A DNA stretch of 64,000 bases, from the NCBI RefSeq assembly GCF_019175385.1, contig NC_083345.1, positions 125,429,657 through 125,493,656 of the forward strand, given 5' to 3'. This document shows positions 12,782-23,944 of this stretch, in pieces (within the stretch, counting starts at the first letter, position 1; the number at the start of each line of letters is the position of its first letter). The stretch comes from Lycium barbarum. Lineage: Eukaryota > Streptophyta > Magnoliopsida > Solanales > Solanaceae. The notes under the pieces are model-generated. The model had not been told where the DNA came from and did no database searches. It saw only the letters and a program-made list of their open reading frames with translations. The position numbers were made by a program, and so were the translations under genes.

Positions 12782-13886
12782 CTAGGCTTTTTTCCTGTCG
12801 AACATTACCTCCTTGGCCAGCCCTGCAACCTTTTCAACAGAATCAATGCAGTGTGGCATCATAGTTGTTTTTAACTTGCCAGTATTCGTGTCATACTGGC
12901 AGAAAGATCTCTTGTCCTGCCGCAGAGAGAAGAGTATAGAATAATCAGCAAAAGTAGAGAATGTTATTAGCTCCTTATGATCAGGTTTCAAGAATGTCAA
13001 CCTGATGATCCGCTTTGTTTCAGCCCATTTCAACTTTTTGTAATCGTCTAATACCAAGGCGTGGAGCTAGTCTTTTACTAGTTCAGCGAATGAGAGCCGG
13101 CCATTCCAATCCAAGAGACTAGTGCTGCTCAACTTCGAGAAGAAACCACCTCGAGGGCAAGTTGTATGACCAATGTAGGTCTCACTAACAATATCCAGAA
13201 CATCAACTTCTATAGTAATATCATCATCCGTTTTAACATACCAAATGCAATAAGCAACCCCCATTCTAAAGAAAACCTGAAATCTCTCTCTCTTTCGGGC
13301 ATCTCGTTCACTTTTTAAGTTAGGGGTTGGTACTTTAACGGTTCGCCAACGATAACTACTTCGATCATTCCCTATCCCAAGAGCGAGGATTTCATAACCG
13401 AGCGAATATTGACTTTCATCATCTTCATTCATGAACAGAAACCAACTTGACCGCTCCAGCTTCATTAGATGGAACAAACTCCAAGGCACTGCACAAACTA
13501 GGATATCCTGGATTCGGGATAGCAACACTTTGGTGTAATAAAGGGCTGTATACGCGGTATCTCAAAGGATAAGACGAAGCCCGAGTTTTTACCTCCTGCT
13601 CCAGAAATAAGCAGTAACTACTCTCAGTAATCCTGGAATAAATGGAGCCTCCACAATTTTCCATCTCCTTATAAACGTCCACATCATCCAAACCCCAACA
13701 CCAACGGCGATTTTCAAAATGAAGTTTGGCAAGATCAGGGTGAAGAAAAAGGGTATACCAAAGCTTGCAAACACATCTGAAACTGAACAAAGATGAAAGT
13801 GGCAAGTAGCTCAACATGTAAAAAATTATTTCACCTGGAAGCGTCCTTGCTGCCGCCTTCTCATCAAGCTCACAGTTACTACTCAA
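12782..13886 (-). pseudogene. F-box protein gene (F-box plus F-box-associated region), broken
   Basis: The first segment (13886 down to about 13430) reads an F-box near its N-terminus: LPGEIIFYMLSYLPLSSL followed by FRCVCKLW, then a divergent F-box-associated region. Intact proteins of this type are SCF E3 ligase substrate adaptors that bind SKP1 through the F-box. Reading continues in another frame from about 13440, so there is one frameshift around 13430-13440. An in-frame TAG follows at 13067-13069, after which the same frame stays open to a natural stop at 12782. Total length is about 368 codons, normal for the family, so only two lesions separate it from a full frame. No ATG opens the frame: its first usable codon is TTG at 13886. 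A possible splice acceptor ('ttgcag') lies just upstream at about 13900, so a small 5' exon may be missing. A sequencing error is possible but two lesions make decay more likely. Confidence 0.8.
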
Positions 13887-14460
13887 TATTCTTGGTCTGC
13901 AATTAATAATTTGTATGAGTAATTTCTTAGCTCTGAAAAAAAAGTCAAATCATTTTTTGAAGATTTTGTGAAGGAAAATATTTTATTAATACACTCTATG
14001 AATTTCTATAATATCTCTTATTCTCTCTTATTTTCACTTGCTATGAAAATAGCTAGCGGTATCTCTATTTATAACAATATAAAACCTACTTTAACTTAAA
14101 ACAGAAAAACCTATTCCTATATTAATTTTACTATTAATCCTAATTAGACATGAATTAAAATATCAAATGCTAATCAATTTTAATTTCCTACAATTTTAAA
14201 TTATTATTTCCAACATTTGAGTTATCCAAAACCACTTTTTCAAGAGAAAAATCATTTTAATGCACAAAATATCAACTCTTTTCAAGTTAAAAGTTTCAAT
14301 TTTCAATACGTCCAAACACCGATTAAGAAGAAGCAATTACTTGGAGATCAAATTAAAATACATCCAAATCCAAAACCAAATACTGAGTGCTTAAAATCAA
14401 TTCTAATACACATACATACATACGAAAGGATAAATTCTTGAAAGAGAAAACAATAACTAA
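13887..14460. other. 5' flank of the F-box pseudogene, no gene seen
   Basis: AT-rich. The pyrimidine-poor acceptor-like 'attgcag' near 13900 is the only candidate splice signal. No upstream coding exon was recognised. Confidence 0.4.
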
Positions 14461-14796
14461 CAGCCTGATTGATTAGCTAAAATCTTAAAGTATTTTTAAG
14501 TGTTGAAAGTTATTTTATAAATAAGTAGTTACGTGTTTAGATAAAAGTACTTAAAGAATTTTTAGAAATAAGAGTAGTATTAAAATTAATAAAAAAACAT
14601 AAGGGATTAAAAGGTAAAATTATTGTTCAAACCAAAATAACTTTTAAGCAAAAAAAACTAAGTTGGGGTTGAACAATTTTTTTATTTTGGCTTATTTTAA
14701 CACTTTTTAACTTAATCTTAAGTTATTTTCTATTTTTGTCAAACATCCAAATAAATTAAAAATAACTTATAAGCTAGTTTGTAATCCAAACGGGCT
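14461..14796. mobile_element. MITE with inverted ends
   Basis: The left end (14461: 'cagcctgattgattagct') and right end ('agctagtttgtaatccaaacgggctc' region, 14771-14796) are imperfect inverted repeats. The interior is AT-rich and mirror-like ('aaaataactttt...' against 'acttattttaac'). It is about 335 bp and noncoding. Target duplication is not clear. Confidence 0.5.
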
Positions 14797-15049
14797 CTAA
14801 GTCATCAAAAAAGAAAGATAGAAACCTCAAATTTGCTTGTGAATCTGCTTCTAAACTTATAGATACAAGTGGTAAAGGTGGAGCATAAACCGTATTTATA
14901 TTAGTTTTTGCTATGCCCCAAATCCAAAATCCGATTCCTATCAACATTCGGATGACCGACCTTCGGGCAAAAATATGTTCTGTTTGAGAAAACGATAAAA
15001 CAGTTTTGGTCGTTTTAAGTTCCCCACGAGTTAGCAAAAATGGTTCGTT

Positions 15050-15935
15050 AAATATGAGGATAGGTTAAAAATAGTCCCTTAACATTTTTAGTCTCAGGCA
15101 AAATATTCATGTAGCTTTATTTGTTAGATTTGACGGAAATTATAGAAAAAAATTAGCTGCAACTCACATTGAGAGGTACGCACTACTAAAAAGGGTCAAA
15201 TACCTCAGGACAAAATTGACCGATGTCCGTCGATTATAGTGCAAAATCGAGGAAAAACCAACAGACTTGATAATGTCATAAAATAGCGCCTCGGAACAGA
15301 AAAATCGACAGACTCTGTCAGTTAAAACCGAGGGACTTCATCAGCTAGATAAGATACACTAGACTCAATTTTTATTGAAATTCGTTATAAAAAATAAATA
15401 CTTCCATTGTAGTGAATTTAAAAAAAAAACGTGCATTTTTGCCCGAAATAACCAACGTACGTCTATCGGTTTTCGTAAACAAATTAAAAGTTAAAAAAAA
15501 AATCATTGGCTTTCTAATAATGTCCCTCGATTTTATCCGTAGTGACAATTTTTGCATTTTCTACTTTTTCTAAAGTCTGATGTATTTTACTTAGCCGATA
15601 GACTCTCTAGATCTTAACCACTACAGTCTGTCGATTTTAATGTTTCAAGACACTATTTGCTGACATTATCAAGTGTGTTGGTTTCTTCTCGATTTTTCCC
15701 TATAAACGATGGACGCCCGTTGGTTTTGTTTCGGGGTATTTGGCCTTTTCTTTAGTAATGTGTACCTCTAAATGAGTTTTCACTAATTTCTTTTTTTTTT
15801 CATAGTTCTCATCAAATCTTACAAACAAAATTCGATGAATATTTTGTCAGAGATTAAAAGCGTTAACTTTTGGCGAACTTAAAGTACCAAAACTGTTAAG
15901 TGCATACTTAAGGGACTATTTTTAACCTGCTTTCA
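15050..15935. mobile_element. Foldback element with long inverted repeats
   Basis: The left arm (from 'ggttaaaaatagtccctta' at about 15061) is complementary to the right arm (ending 'taagggactatttttaacc' at about 15928). Inner matching pairs include 'aggtacgcactactaaaaaggg' against 'ccttttctttagtaatgtg' and the 'aatcgaggaaaaaccaac' block against 'gttggtttcttctcgattttt'. The centre of symmetry is near 15480. There is no coding sequence. The superfamily is uncertain: the inner CACTA-like ends could suggest CACTA, but the arms extend beyond them. Confidence 0.6.
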
Positions 15936-16439
15936 TAGTTAAGGGACCATTTTTGTTAACTTGTAAAATTAAAGGACCAAAACTGTTAAGAACATAGTTA
16001 AAGGACTAATTGAACCTACCTCATAATTAAGGGACTATTTATGTCATTTTCTCGTTTGTCCTTCAAAGTCATCAAATGTGATGGTCTTTAATTTTTGGCC
16101 GTCCAAATCGACCTTATGTCTAACGGGACATAAGTATTTTAAGGGCGCAGGTATAATTTGTGAAATATTATGATGCGAAAATATAAATTTATGCCCAATG
16201 AAAAAATTATCATGATAATTTTGGTGAATTGACACTGTACCTTAATTGGATTGGGCATGTTCCCCTTTTATAACCACTTTGGCATTCAACTTGGGCTGTC
16301 TAATTTCCGTTTGTACCTATCAGGCCTGTTTGGCTTTCTTCCTTTACGTGCAATATTGGACATGTTGCTTCTGTTGTCCCTTTAAACATTTTGACCCATT
16401 CTCGGGTAATTTGCAAGAATGCCCTTATTTCGGGGTAGT

Positions 16440-16855
16440 CTTTAAGTTTTGCCCATCAAAATGAAAGTATTAATTTTTGCCTTTTGCCTAAAATATCAGG
16501 GTTCCGGATTCGAACCCTGTTTAGGGGAAAATTAAAAAAAAAAAATCACTAGGCAGAGATTGCCTACAAACCCCATCGGGCATAATTTGCCTGCAAAACT
16601 CTACCTTAAGGCAGAGTTTGCAGGCAGACTCTGCCTTAAGGTAGAGTTTTGTAGGCAAACTATGCCTTAGCAAATTCTACTTGATAAGGCATAGTTTGTA
16701 GGAAACTCTGCCTAGCGAATATAAACCTCTGTCTTGCGATTTTTTTTTATTTTTTTTTTTGCCTGAGGGGGGTTCGAACCCGGAACCCATGAATTTTTAG
16801 GCAAAAGGAAAAAAAAAAAAAAATTCCAAATTTGAGGGGAAAAAATTAAATACTA
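16440..16855. mobile_element. Foldback MITE with a strong central hairpin
   Basis: The outer arms pair 'ttttgccttttgcctaaaa' (left) with 'ttttaggcaaaagg' (right), then 'ggttccggattcgaaccc' with 'gggttcgaacccggaacc'. The core is repeats of 'aggcagagttt' in both orientations. Noncoding. The exact ends are uncertain and similar wording extends left to about 16200. Confidence 0.6.
16594..16651. repeat. Perfect 24-bp inverted repeat, 10-base loop
   Basis: Arms 16594-16617 and 16628-16651 are exact reverse complements, with the loop at 16618-16627. Transcription from either strand would give a perfect short hairpin at the core of the foldback MITE. Confidence 0.9.
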
Positions 16856-16869
16856 GCGCTTTTGAAGAG

Positions 16870-17427
16870 CAATCCACACAAAAAAATGCCAGTCTCTGCT
16901 TAATGTCTACTGGGTTTCCATTATATCATTCAGTGTAGTGTGATAAGATATACTCAATACATATATATGTGTGTGATTGTGTTTAAGTTATCTGAGTTCA
17001 TATTAAACTAATTACTAAGTTTAATTAGATGTTCTCTAACCACATTCTCTTTTTCCCCTCTCCCTTTCCTTGCATGGAATACACTGCCATGGGCACATGG
17101 GCCGAGATTGTATCATCCACAGGCCCAACAACTTTTTTCTTTTATTGTGTTCCAAAGCTTAAAGGCCCAACTATGAGTGAAAATGGTTAACTGGTGGGCT
17201 TGGTAGGCTCACCAGCCTTCCTTTCCACCTTATTTTTTTTTTGTATATGATATACATGCTTGTAATGAATGCTTGTAAAATATTGAAACCCTATTGATTA
17301 CTACTAAGTCAAATAGGCAAACGATGCGTGTATCGTTTAGAATGAATAGGAACCCGTTACTATTTTAAAATTGAGGCCCAGCAAAAGATAAATGATTGCA
17401 TCTTCAAGAATTGGAACAAATAAATGA
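16870..17427. other. Intergenic, nothing recognised
   Basis: AT-rich sequence up to the CTTTA target duplication of the copia element. It has no domain-bearing open frame. Confidence 0.5.
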
Positions 17428-17432
17428 CTTTA
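17428..17432. repeat. Target-site duplication (CTTTA) of the copia element, left
   Basis: CTTTA directly abuts the LTR. The same five bases lie just outside the right LTR at 39273-39277. Confidence 0.85.
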
Positions 17433-17647
17433 TATTATAAAATAAAACTATCCAGTAAATATACAGAAGAAATATGTAGAGAGAATATGTAGAGAGATAT
17501 CAGATTATATTCCTTCTGCTCTTTCAACATTGCATCTGTGCATCCTATTTATAGGAGCAACAGGACATGGGATATTTTGAGATATTTTGGGATATTTTGG
17601 GATATTTATAACTTAATGGATATCCACTACTTGAGATATTTATAACA
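17433..17647 (-). repeat. 3' LTR of the copia element
   Basis: On the minus strand it begins TGTTATAAATATCTC and ends TTATAATA, so the ends are not the full TG...CA form. It matches 39058-39272 except for about two substitutions (near 17461 and near 17553). Confidence 0.9.
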
Positions 17648-17656
17648 CTCCCCCTT
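17648..17656 (-). promoter_or_regulatory. Polypurine tract of the copia element
   Basis: Minus-strand AAGGGGGAG lies immediately 5' of the 3' LTR. This is the expected plus-strand priming site. Confidence 0.7.
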
Positions 17657-17848
17657 GGATGTCCATTAATAGATGATGTACCTCGTTAAAACCTTATTAA
17701 AAAAAAACCCTATGGGAAAAAGTCCTAATGAAGGAAAAAGAGTGCACATATCTAGAAATACGCTTTGAGAGCTGCCTCATTAAAAACCTTACCAAGAAAA
17801 CCCAATGGGACAAAACTTGGTTAAGGAAAAAAGAGTACAACGCGTATT

Positions 17849-18456
17849 TCACTCCCCCTGACGAAGACCAAGATTCAGATGTCGGAGTCTTCGCATTCCA
17901 ATCTTGAATATCATCTTCTTAAGAGTTGAAGTTGGCAAAGATTTAGTGAACAAATCTGCAGGATTGTCACTTGAACGGATTTGTTGCACATCAATATCAC
18001 CATTCTTCTGGAGATCATGTGTGAAAAATAACTTTGGTGAAATGTGCTTTGTTCTATCTCCTTTTATGAAACCTCCCTTTAATTGAGCTATGCATGCAGC
18101 ATTATCTTCATATAATACTGTGGGTATTTTTGTATCACACTTCAAGCCACATCTTTCTCTGATGAAATGTATCACTGATCTCAACCACACACATTCTCTA
18201 CTTGCTTCATGAATAGCGATTATCTCAGCATGATTTGAAGAAGTAGCAACAATGGACTGCTTGGTCGATCGCCATGATATAGCAGTACCTCCGCATGTAA
18301 ACAGATAGCCCGTTTGAGATCGAGCTTTATGTGGATCAGATAAATAACCTGCATCTGCATAACCAACAAGATCTGTACTACCTTTGTTAGTATAAAACAG
18401 ACCCATATCGCTAGTTCCCTTCAGATATCGCAATATATGCTTAATCCCGTTCCAAT
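17849..18456 (-). pseudogene. Copia pol, RNase H portion
   Basis: The minus-strand reading gives the Ty1/copia RNase H domain: ILRYLKGTSDMGLF, then YADAGYLSDP (first catalytic Asp), SQTGYLF, ISWRSTKQSIVATSS, a conserved Glu in HAEIIAIHEA, YEDNAACI (catalytic Asp), and a C-terminal NPADLFTKSLP motif, ending in a stop at 17849. The domain removes RNA from the RNA:DNA hybrid during reverse transcription. This 3' part of pol is intact in frame. Its 5' continuation is at 35421-36190, beyond the inserted element, and the two frames are in register once the insertion and one CCAAT are discounted. It is called a pseudogene because the whole pol is split and its upstream part decayed. Confidence 0.9.
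18452..18456. repeat. Target-site duplication (CCAAT) of the Ogre/Tat-like element, left
   Basis: CCAAT directly precedes TGTTGACACCC and is repeated directly after the right LTR at 35421-35425. Confidence 0.95.
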
Positions 18457-18608
18457 TGTTGACACCCAATTTTGTCCCGCCTCTCTTCCAAAATACCTAT
18501 TTTACGCTTCTAATATTTTTAGAAAAATTAAAAAATATATATAATTATTTTACGGAATTATTAGCCTTTTATCAATACCGACACTTTATTATTCTATTAC
18601 AGTTACTA

Positions 18609-18609
<1 letters not shown>

Positions 18610-18666
<57 letters not shown>
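18610..18666. repeat. (TTA)n microsatellite in the 5' LTR
   Basis: About 19 units. The same array in the 3' LTR (31102-31134) is 24 bp, or eight units, shorter. Confidence 0.95.
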
Positions 18667-18668
<2 letters not shown>

Positions 18669-19606
18669 AATTTTTATCATTTTCAGTATTTTACCAGCTT
18701 ACGCACACGCATAACATTTATCTTTGCATAATTAAATAGTAGTATTTATTTAGTGCGGATTTTCAAAGAAAAATAACATATATTATTACACGGCTATTAT
18801 AACACCATATGATTTTATTACCCGAGTCTAATAATCACACATTTTGGTATTAAGCAATATTTTGTCACCCTCGGTATATCATTAATTAAATTAGGTCTTC
18901 TATTTAAATTTAGAAGACAAACTATTTCTTGCACTCGATCCGTATTTTGACTTATCGGACCCCAAACCAAAGTCCGATTAACCCCTAATATTTTTTGGAC
19001 TAGTCCGTATCTCTTATCTCAATTTTTAGAATAATCCGTGTTTTAATTTATTAGCCTATTCTCTTAATACCCAGTCTAAAAAATTGACCCAGTCCATTTA
19101 TGGACTGGGTCCGACCCATTTTCGTCCAAAAAAGGGGGAAACCCTTAGGGCTTCCCCACATTTTCACCCGCCTCCTTCTTCACTTCCTTTCCTCTTTCTC
19201 TCTCGCCTCCCTCCACCTTTCCTCCGCCTCCCTCTTTCGTCGTCCTCTCCACCTTCTCGTCAATTATCACCACCATCACCACCATCGTCACCTCTACACC
19301 ACCATCTCCCCATCGTTCTCTTCCTCCCCTTCATCCTAAAACCTAGCCGCCGGGCACACACACCCCACTGCCACTAATTCTCACACCCATACCTCCATTA
19401 CCTCCACCGTCCCACGCCTCCCTGTTCCCCATTACGACTGACACCCCTCTGTCACACCATTTCGCTTTGTCCCCCACTTCGTCACACCACCCGCTCCTCT
19501 CGTTCATCGTCATCTTCCTCTGACACCCACGTTACCCCGACACCCCCACGTATCTGTCACCTCCACCCTTCGTTGTTCCCCGCTCCTCTCAAACTCAAAA
19601 TCAGTC

Positions 19607-19614
19607 TATAAATA
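19607..19614 (+). promoter_or_regulatory. Likely TATA box of the 5' LTR
   Basis: TATAAATA after a long pyrimidine-rich stretch. It is conserved at 32075 and on the minus strand at 7-14. Position and conservation suggest the LTR promoter, with transcription starting around 19640. Confidence 0.5.
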
Positions 19615-22600
19615 TTGATTTCATCATCTATTAAGGGGGAAAAAGAAACGGGAAAAAACCGGAGAAAGCAGAGGAGAGGTAGCTTAACCGTAGAAATCCC
19701 CTAGTAATCAAGTGTCAAATTTAGGATAATCGCAGGAATTCCCATAGACGACATCATTTCTTTTAGCCTTATTGTTCGATATCGAGTCAAAGATCCACAC
19801 CATTTTTGTTCTGTTTTTTTTTTTGCTCTTGGCATCTGTTTGAACTCGAGTGTATAAGATTCGGGTTTTTCTTAGTACTTCGAAGTGGATTTGAAGTGTT
19901 CGCGGTTAATTCGAAAGCCCGTACCCACTTCGCTGCACCCGAAGAAGGTAATTCCCTTTTTATTCTTATTTTCTATTTTTTTTCTCTGTTTTCATGATCA
20001 ATGTGTTGGTTTTGGAACAGATGGATTAGTTAGATTAGTTCAGTCTCATGTTTAGTTAAGCTGGATTTTCCATTAGACTGATGTGGGATTTGAAGCATGC
20101 CTATTTGGTCTATTTCGATATATCAAGATGTGTGTCTGACTCATGGTTAGAATTGATGAATCCTGCTCAAAATAACCAAAAAATGTTTTAATATAGAGGA
20201 ATGGATTACTGCTTATACTTGATTGATTAATAGCTGCCTAAATCATGCACATATCATCTTTAGTTTAAACCGAGCCTCTTCCTGTCTGCTTCATTGTTAC
20301 TTTATGGCATGATTAGAAGTAAATCTGCTCATAAGTTTGGATTTCCTTTATGGTTAATATAATCCCATTTGGTCAGTGAGGATTCCATAGGTACTAAGTG
20401 TTTATCTACGATTATACTAAGGATGATATACCTATCTGAATAGCTGGTGGTGTATGTTTAAATAATTTGTAATGCATGTTTAAAGGTTGTAACTCATTTG
20501 TTCAGGTTGTATGTCTTCCATTTTAGTGAAATAGCACACCATCTGTATAGTTGAAAGCATTATTAGATGTGTCATATGAAACTAGCTTGATTTCTGTCCC
20601 CCTTAGCTGCGCTTTAGCCTGTCTGCAGTTACTTTGGTTACAATAAACATGTTTGGTCCTGTTTAGTTTAGTTTTCGTGATCATGTTGACTGTGCATGCT
20701 TCAATGTAAGGTTCAATTGGTTTACAGGTTTGTAGTTTCCTTCTCTTTCTTGCTGAAATGCTGCTTTGTTTGCTTAAGATGAGTTTTGAAAGTAATGACT
20801 TACTAAACTGGTGATGTTACGCTCAAGTACACTTGAAAGACTTGCTTTAAGAGGAATAAATATTGGCTGGCCAATATCAGGTTGAACCCAGATTTTAGAA
20901 ACAAAAGTTTGTTTCAAGTGCAAAAATAGATACTGTAAACTCAAAAGGAACATAGTATGCATGGGAACTGTGGCAGATTCAGAGAATCATTTAGAATCGA
21001 AGCTGACTAGTTAAACAAACCTACGTGATGTTCTTCTCTTATAAGAAATAAGTGTCCAGATTTCTTACTTTAGGAACTGATTCTCATTCTGTTTGGTATA
21101 GATTACCCTGGGAGGTTTCCTGATCATGATGTGGACTGTGCTAGTATAATCAAGATAGTTTATATGACTAGATACTGTCTAGGCTTTAATGAATATTGGA
21201 ATAATCATCCCCTCCTGTATGAACTTGTTGACTGTGACATCAGTGTGCTGCACCATCTACTTCTACTTATCCCCTTCCTACCTGATTTTTTCTGTGGCAT
21301 GGTATACTTCAAAGTATACATAGATATAAGCCTAATATACACTCAATGTATACAAAGGTCATATATTAGTGTATACCATCCAAGTATATCAGGTGTACTC
21401 TAAATATCACGTGTTATGGCATCTGCTACTGCTGCCTACGTTTTGAGTGTTGCCCTGCTTTCGTATGTCATAAATATATAGTGGCTGAATTGTGTATACA
21501 TGAAATATACTTTAAATATACATATTATATATCATCTACTGATATACTTTGAGTTTATATTTTTTTTTTTACATATTTTTATCATATTCATTGAGTGTAT
21601 ACTAATCTTTTCCCCTTTTATCTTTTGCATAACCATCGCATACGAGTCCGAGGGACTCGTTATTTCTCCGCATTCAATGTTGGGCCAAAGCCCAACGGGA
21701 TATTCTCACCGAGTCAACCCCCATCAGCTGTGCAAAATTTCTGGGCCAAGGCCCATAAAGCGGCAACAGTTCGTAGCAGCCCATTGATTATTATTGGGCC
21801 AAAGTCCAACAGCAGGCCCGATTGCAGCAGTCCAAAGAATGGACTGAACCCATTCAATTTGATTTATTTCCTCTATTTTTATTCCTTTAAGCATTTAATT
21901 TGTATTGCATGACTAACATCTTGTTTTGTTAATTTAGATGAATCCTAATGAATTAGTAGGTTTAGTTTTAGAAACGGGTAGTTGGTTTAAGGAAGACTAA
22001 CAATTAATTGCATAAGTTTATTTCTCTTCTTTTTATGTTAAAATTATTTATAATGTCTAATATTTATTTTATTGGGAATAACGGATTTGCAAAATGGCAT
22101 GACTATATATTAAGTAAAGAGGACCATAGTTTATTCTTATTATCATATACATTTTAAAATGTCACTAATACACGAGTATAAACTCAAGGATATTTTATAA
22201 ATAACTCTTCAAGTTTGGAGTCAATCGTGTATTTTCAGTTATGCGTAGCTAATGAGAAAACGGTAAAAAGATAAAGAAACTCGTATTAGCTATTTTTGTG
22301 TATACTCTTAAAATCATAAAAAGGGGTCAATTAATGTATGTTTAAACCTATTTCATATAGCATTATTATATTTCTTTTTTTTCAAAACCTTAATAATATT
22401 TTGTGAATTTTACCTAAAACCCTCTCGTGCGTAAAATATATATATATATTTTTTAACAAGTTTTATTTCTAAATAGCATCTTATTTTAAAATCTTAGCAA
22501 TATTTATAAGTTTCATTTAAAATGGCATTTAAATTTCCTTCATACAAATTATTAGCTCTTTTCTCTAAATCTTATTTTAATTAACATGATTTTCTTCTTA

Positions 22601-22934
22601 AAAACTTTAGCAATATTTTAAAGTCATTTTCTAAAATTTAACCCTACATTTAATTTAATTAATTAACCTAAGTTGGTCGGATAACCGTAAGTTAACGGAT
22701 TCTAAAGGATGCCTAACCCCTTCCCTTTAGGATGATATAGAGCCCTTACCTAGAATCACACTGGTTAAGCAGATTATTAATTGAGGTTTAGTTTTAACTT
22801 TCCCTTAGTTAACATCTAGGTGTCCTAATTCACCGTTAAATAATTAGGTGGCGACTCCTTAAAACAGAATAAACAGGAATCACCAATACGTCATACTCCC
22901 TAAATCAACCCGGTTAAAATGGGGTGTGACAGCT

Positions 22935-22952
22935 TGGCGACTCCACTGGGGA
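22935..22952 (+). other. Primer binding site, tRNA-Arg type
   Basis: TGGCGACTCCACTGGGGA, three bases after the LTR. It fits the 3' end (CCA plus acceptor and T-stem) of a plant tRNA-Arg of the GACTC-acceptor kind, the primer known for Ogre elements. Confidence 0.75.
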
Positions 22953-23944
22953 TTTTAGGCTCTTAACCATAACAACTTAGGTTAATAAATCATTTGTTGG
23001 ATGCTTTGTTTATTTTGCTTTATTTTGTCTATATTGTTGCTTTATATGCTTTTAAGTATTTTTATTCCTTATATGTATTTTCTGTGTAATATGTTATTAC
23101 TGCTTTCCTTAAACTGGCATTCCGTTCATATTTCCTCCACTTTTGGAAAATTCACACTATCACACGTACACGCGAGGTGTGCTTAGCGCACCCGCAAATT
23201 TCTTCGTAGAATCCAAATTTTAAGGGAGTTGGCGCATGCGCGGGGGTGCCCGAGTAACGGGGACCGCGTAGCCTTCTCACTCGAGCAGTCCGCTTGGGAA
23301 CCTTGCGTCTAGTAAACCCATTCTTAGTCTACTTAGGGTAGAGCGAAGCCAAAACCTTGTAAGGACATGCATCATTTTAAACGTAGGAGGCTTAATACCC
23401 TTGGTGTATTAAGTTCATTAGTCAACCTTACCAAATGTCCAAAAGAGTCCATGACTCTAAGTGACACTACTCACTATCTATGTGCATTATTTGAAGGACA
23501 AATATGTGGAATATGTAGACCTAGTACTCTATAGATAAGTATTTCAAGAAAAACTGACCTTTTGTTGCAGGTTGACGTGGAGCATCTAAAATTAATGCCG
23601 GAGGTTGAAGACAATTAAAAGAAATTAGTGGAGATAAAACGTTAGATATCCTAGATCAACTTTAAATTGTATTATTAAACTGGCATGTAATAAATTTTAT
23701 TTTCTTGTAAATTAGTTGTAAGAAGAGTTATGGAATGATACATAAAAACATGTTTGTCCTTCAATGTTCGTTAGGCCTACCTCTGGCATAAAGAGGTCCC
23801 TTGCATTATAAAACGCGATGTATTATGTGCAATAATGTGTTTATATGCAATAATATTATCCTTACCGTATACTGACTCATTTTCCTTTTCTTTTTCTTAT
23901 TTTTATCTTTTTTCTTTTTAAACTTATTTTCAAAACAAAAAAGG
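22953..23944 (+). other. Untranslated leader of the Ogre/Tat-like element
   Basis: Between the primer site and the gag frame. It has no open frame with recognisable domains. The GC-rich block near 23220-23300 and the T-rich run near 23880-23920 are the only notable features. Ogre elements often carry an extra ORF ahead of gag; I see none intact here. Confidence 0.5.

Larger units (their letters stand above)
18457..22931 (+). repeat. 5' LTR of the Ogre/Tat-like element
   Basis: 4,475 bp, TGTTGACACC...GGGGTGTGACA. It contains a TTA microsatellite, a pyrimidine-rich tract (about 19160-19560), a TATA box at 19607, and a palindrome-rich segment near 21300-21400. Compared with 30949-35420 I see about seven substitutions plus length changes in simple repeats and one 19-bp indel. 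Confidence 0.95.

Noticed and set aside
16500..16790. 'GGTTCGAACC' phrases resembling a tRNA B-box
   Set aside because: They are paired arms of a foldback MITE, with no A-box or clover-leaf around them.
19084..19377. Proline/serine-rich frame in the LTR, repeated at 31552
   Set aside because: It follows the pyrimidine-rich promoter tract. It is upstream of the TATA and frames are not conserved in the copy at 183-476.
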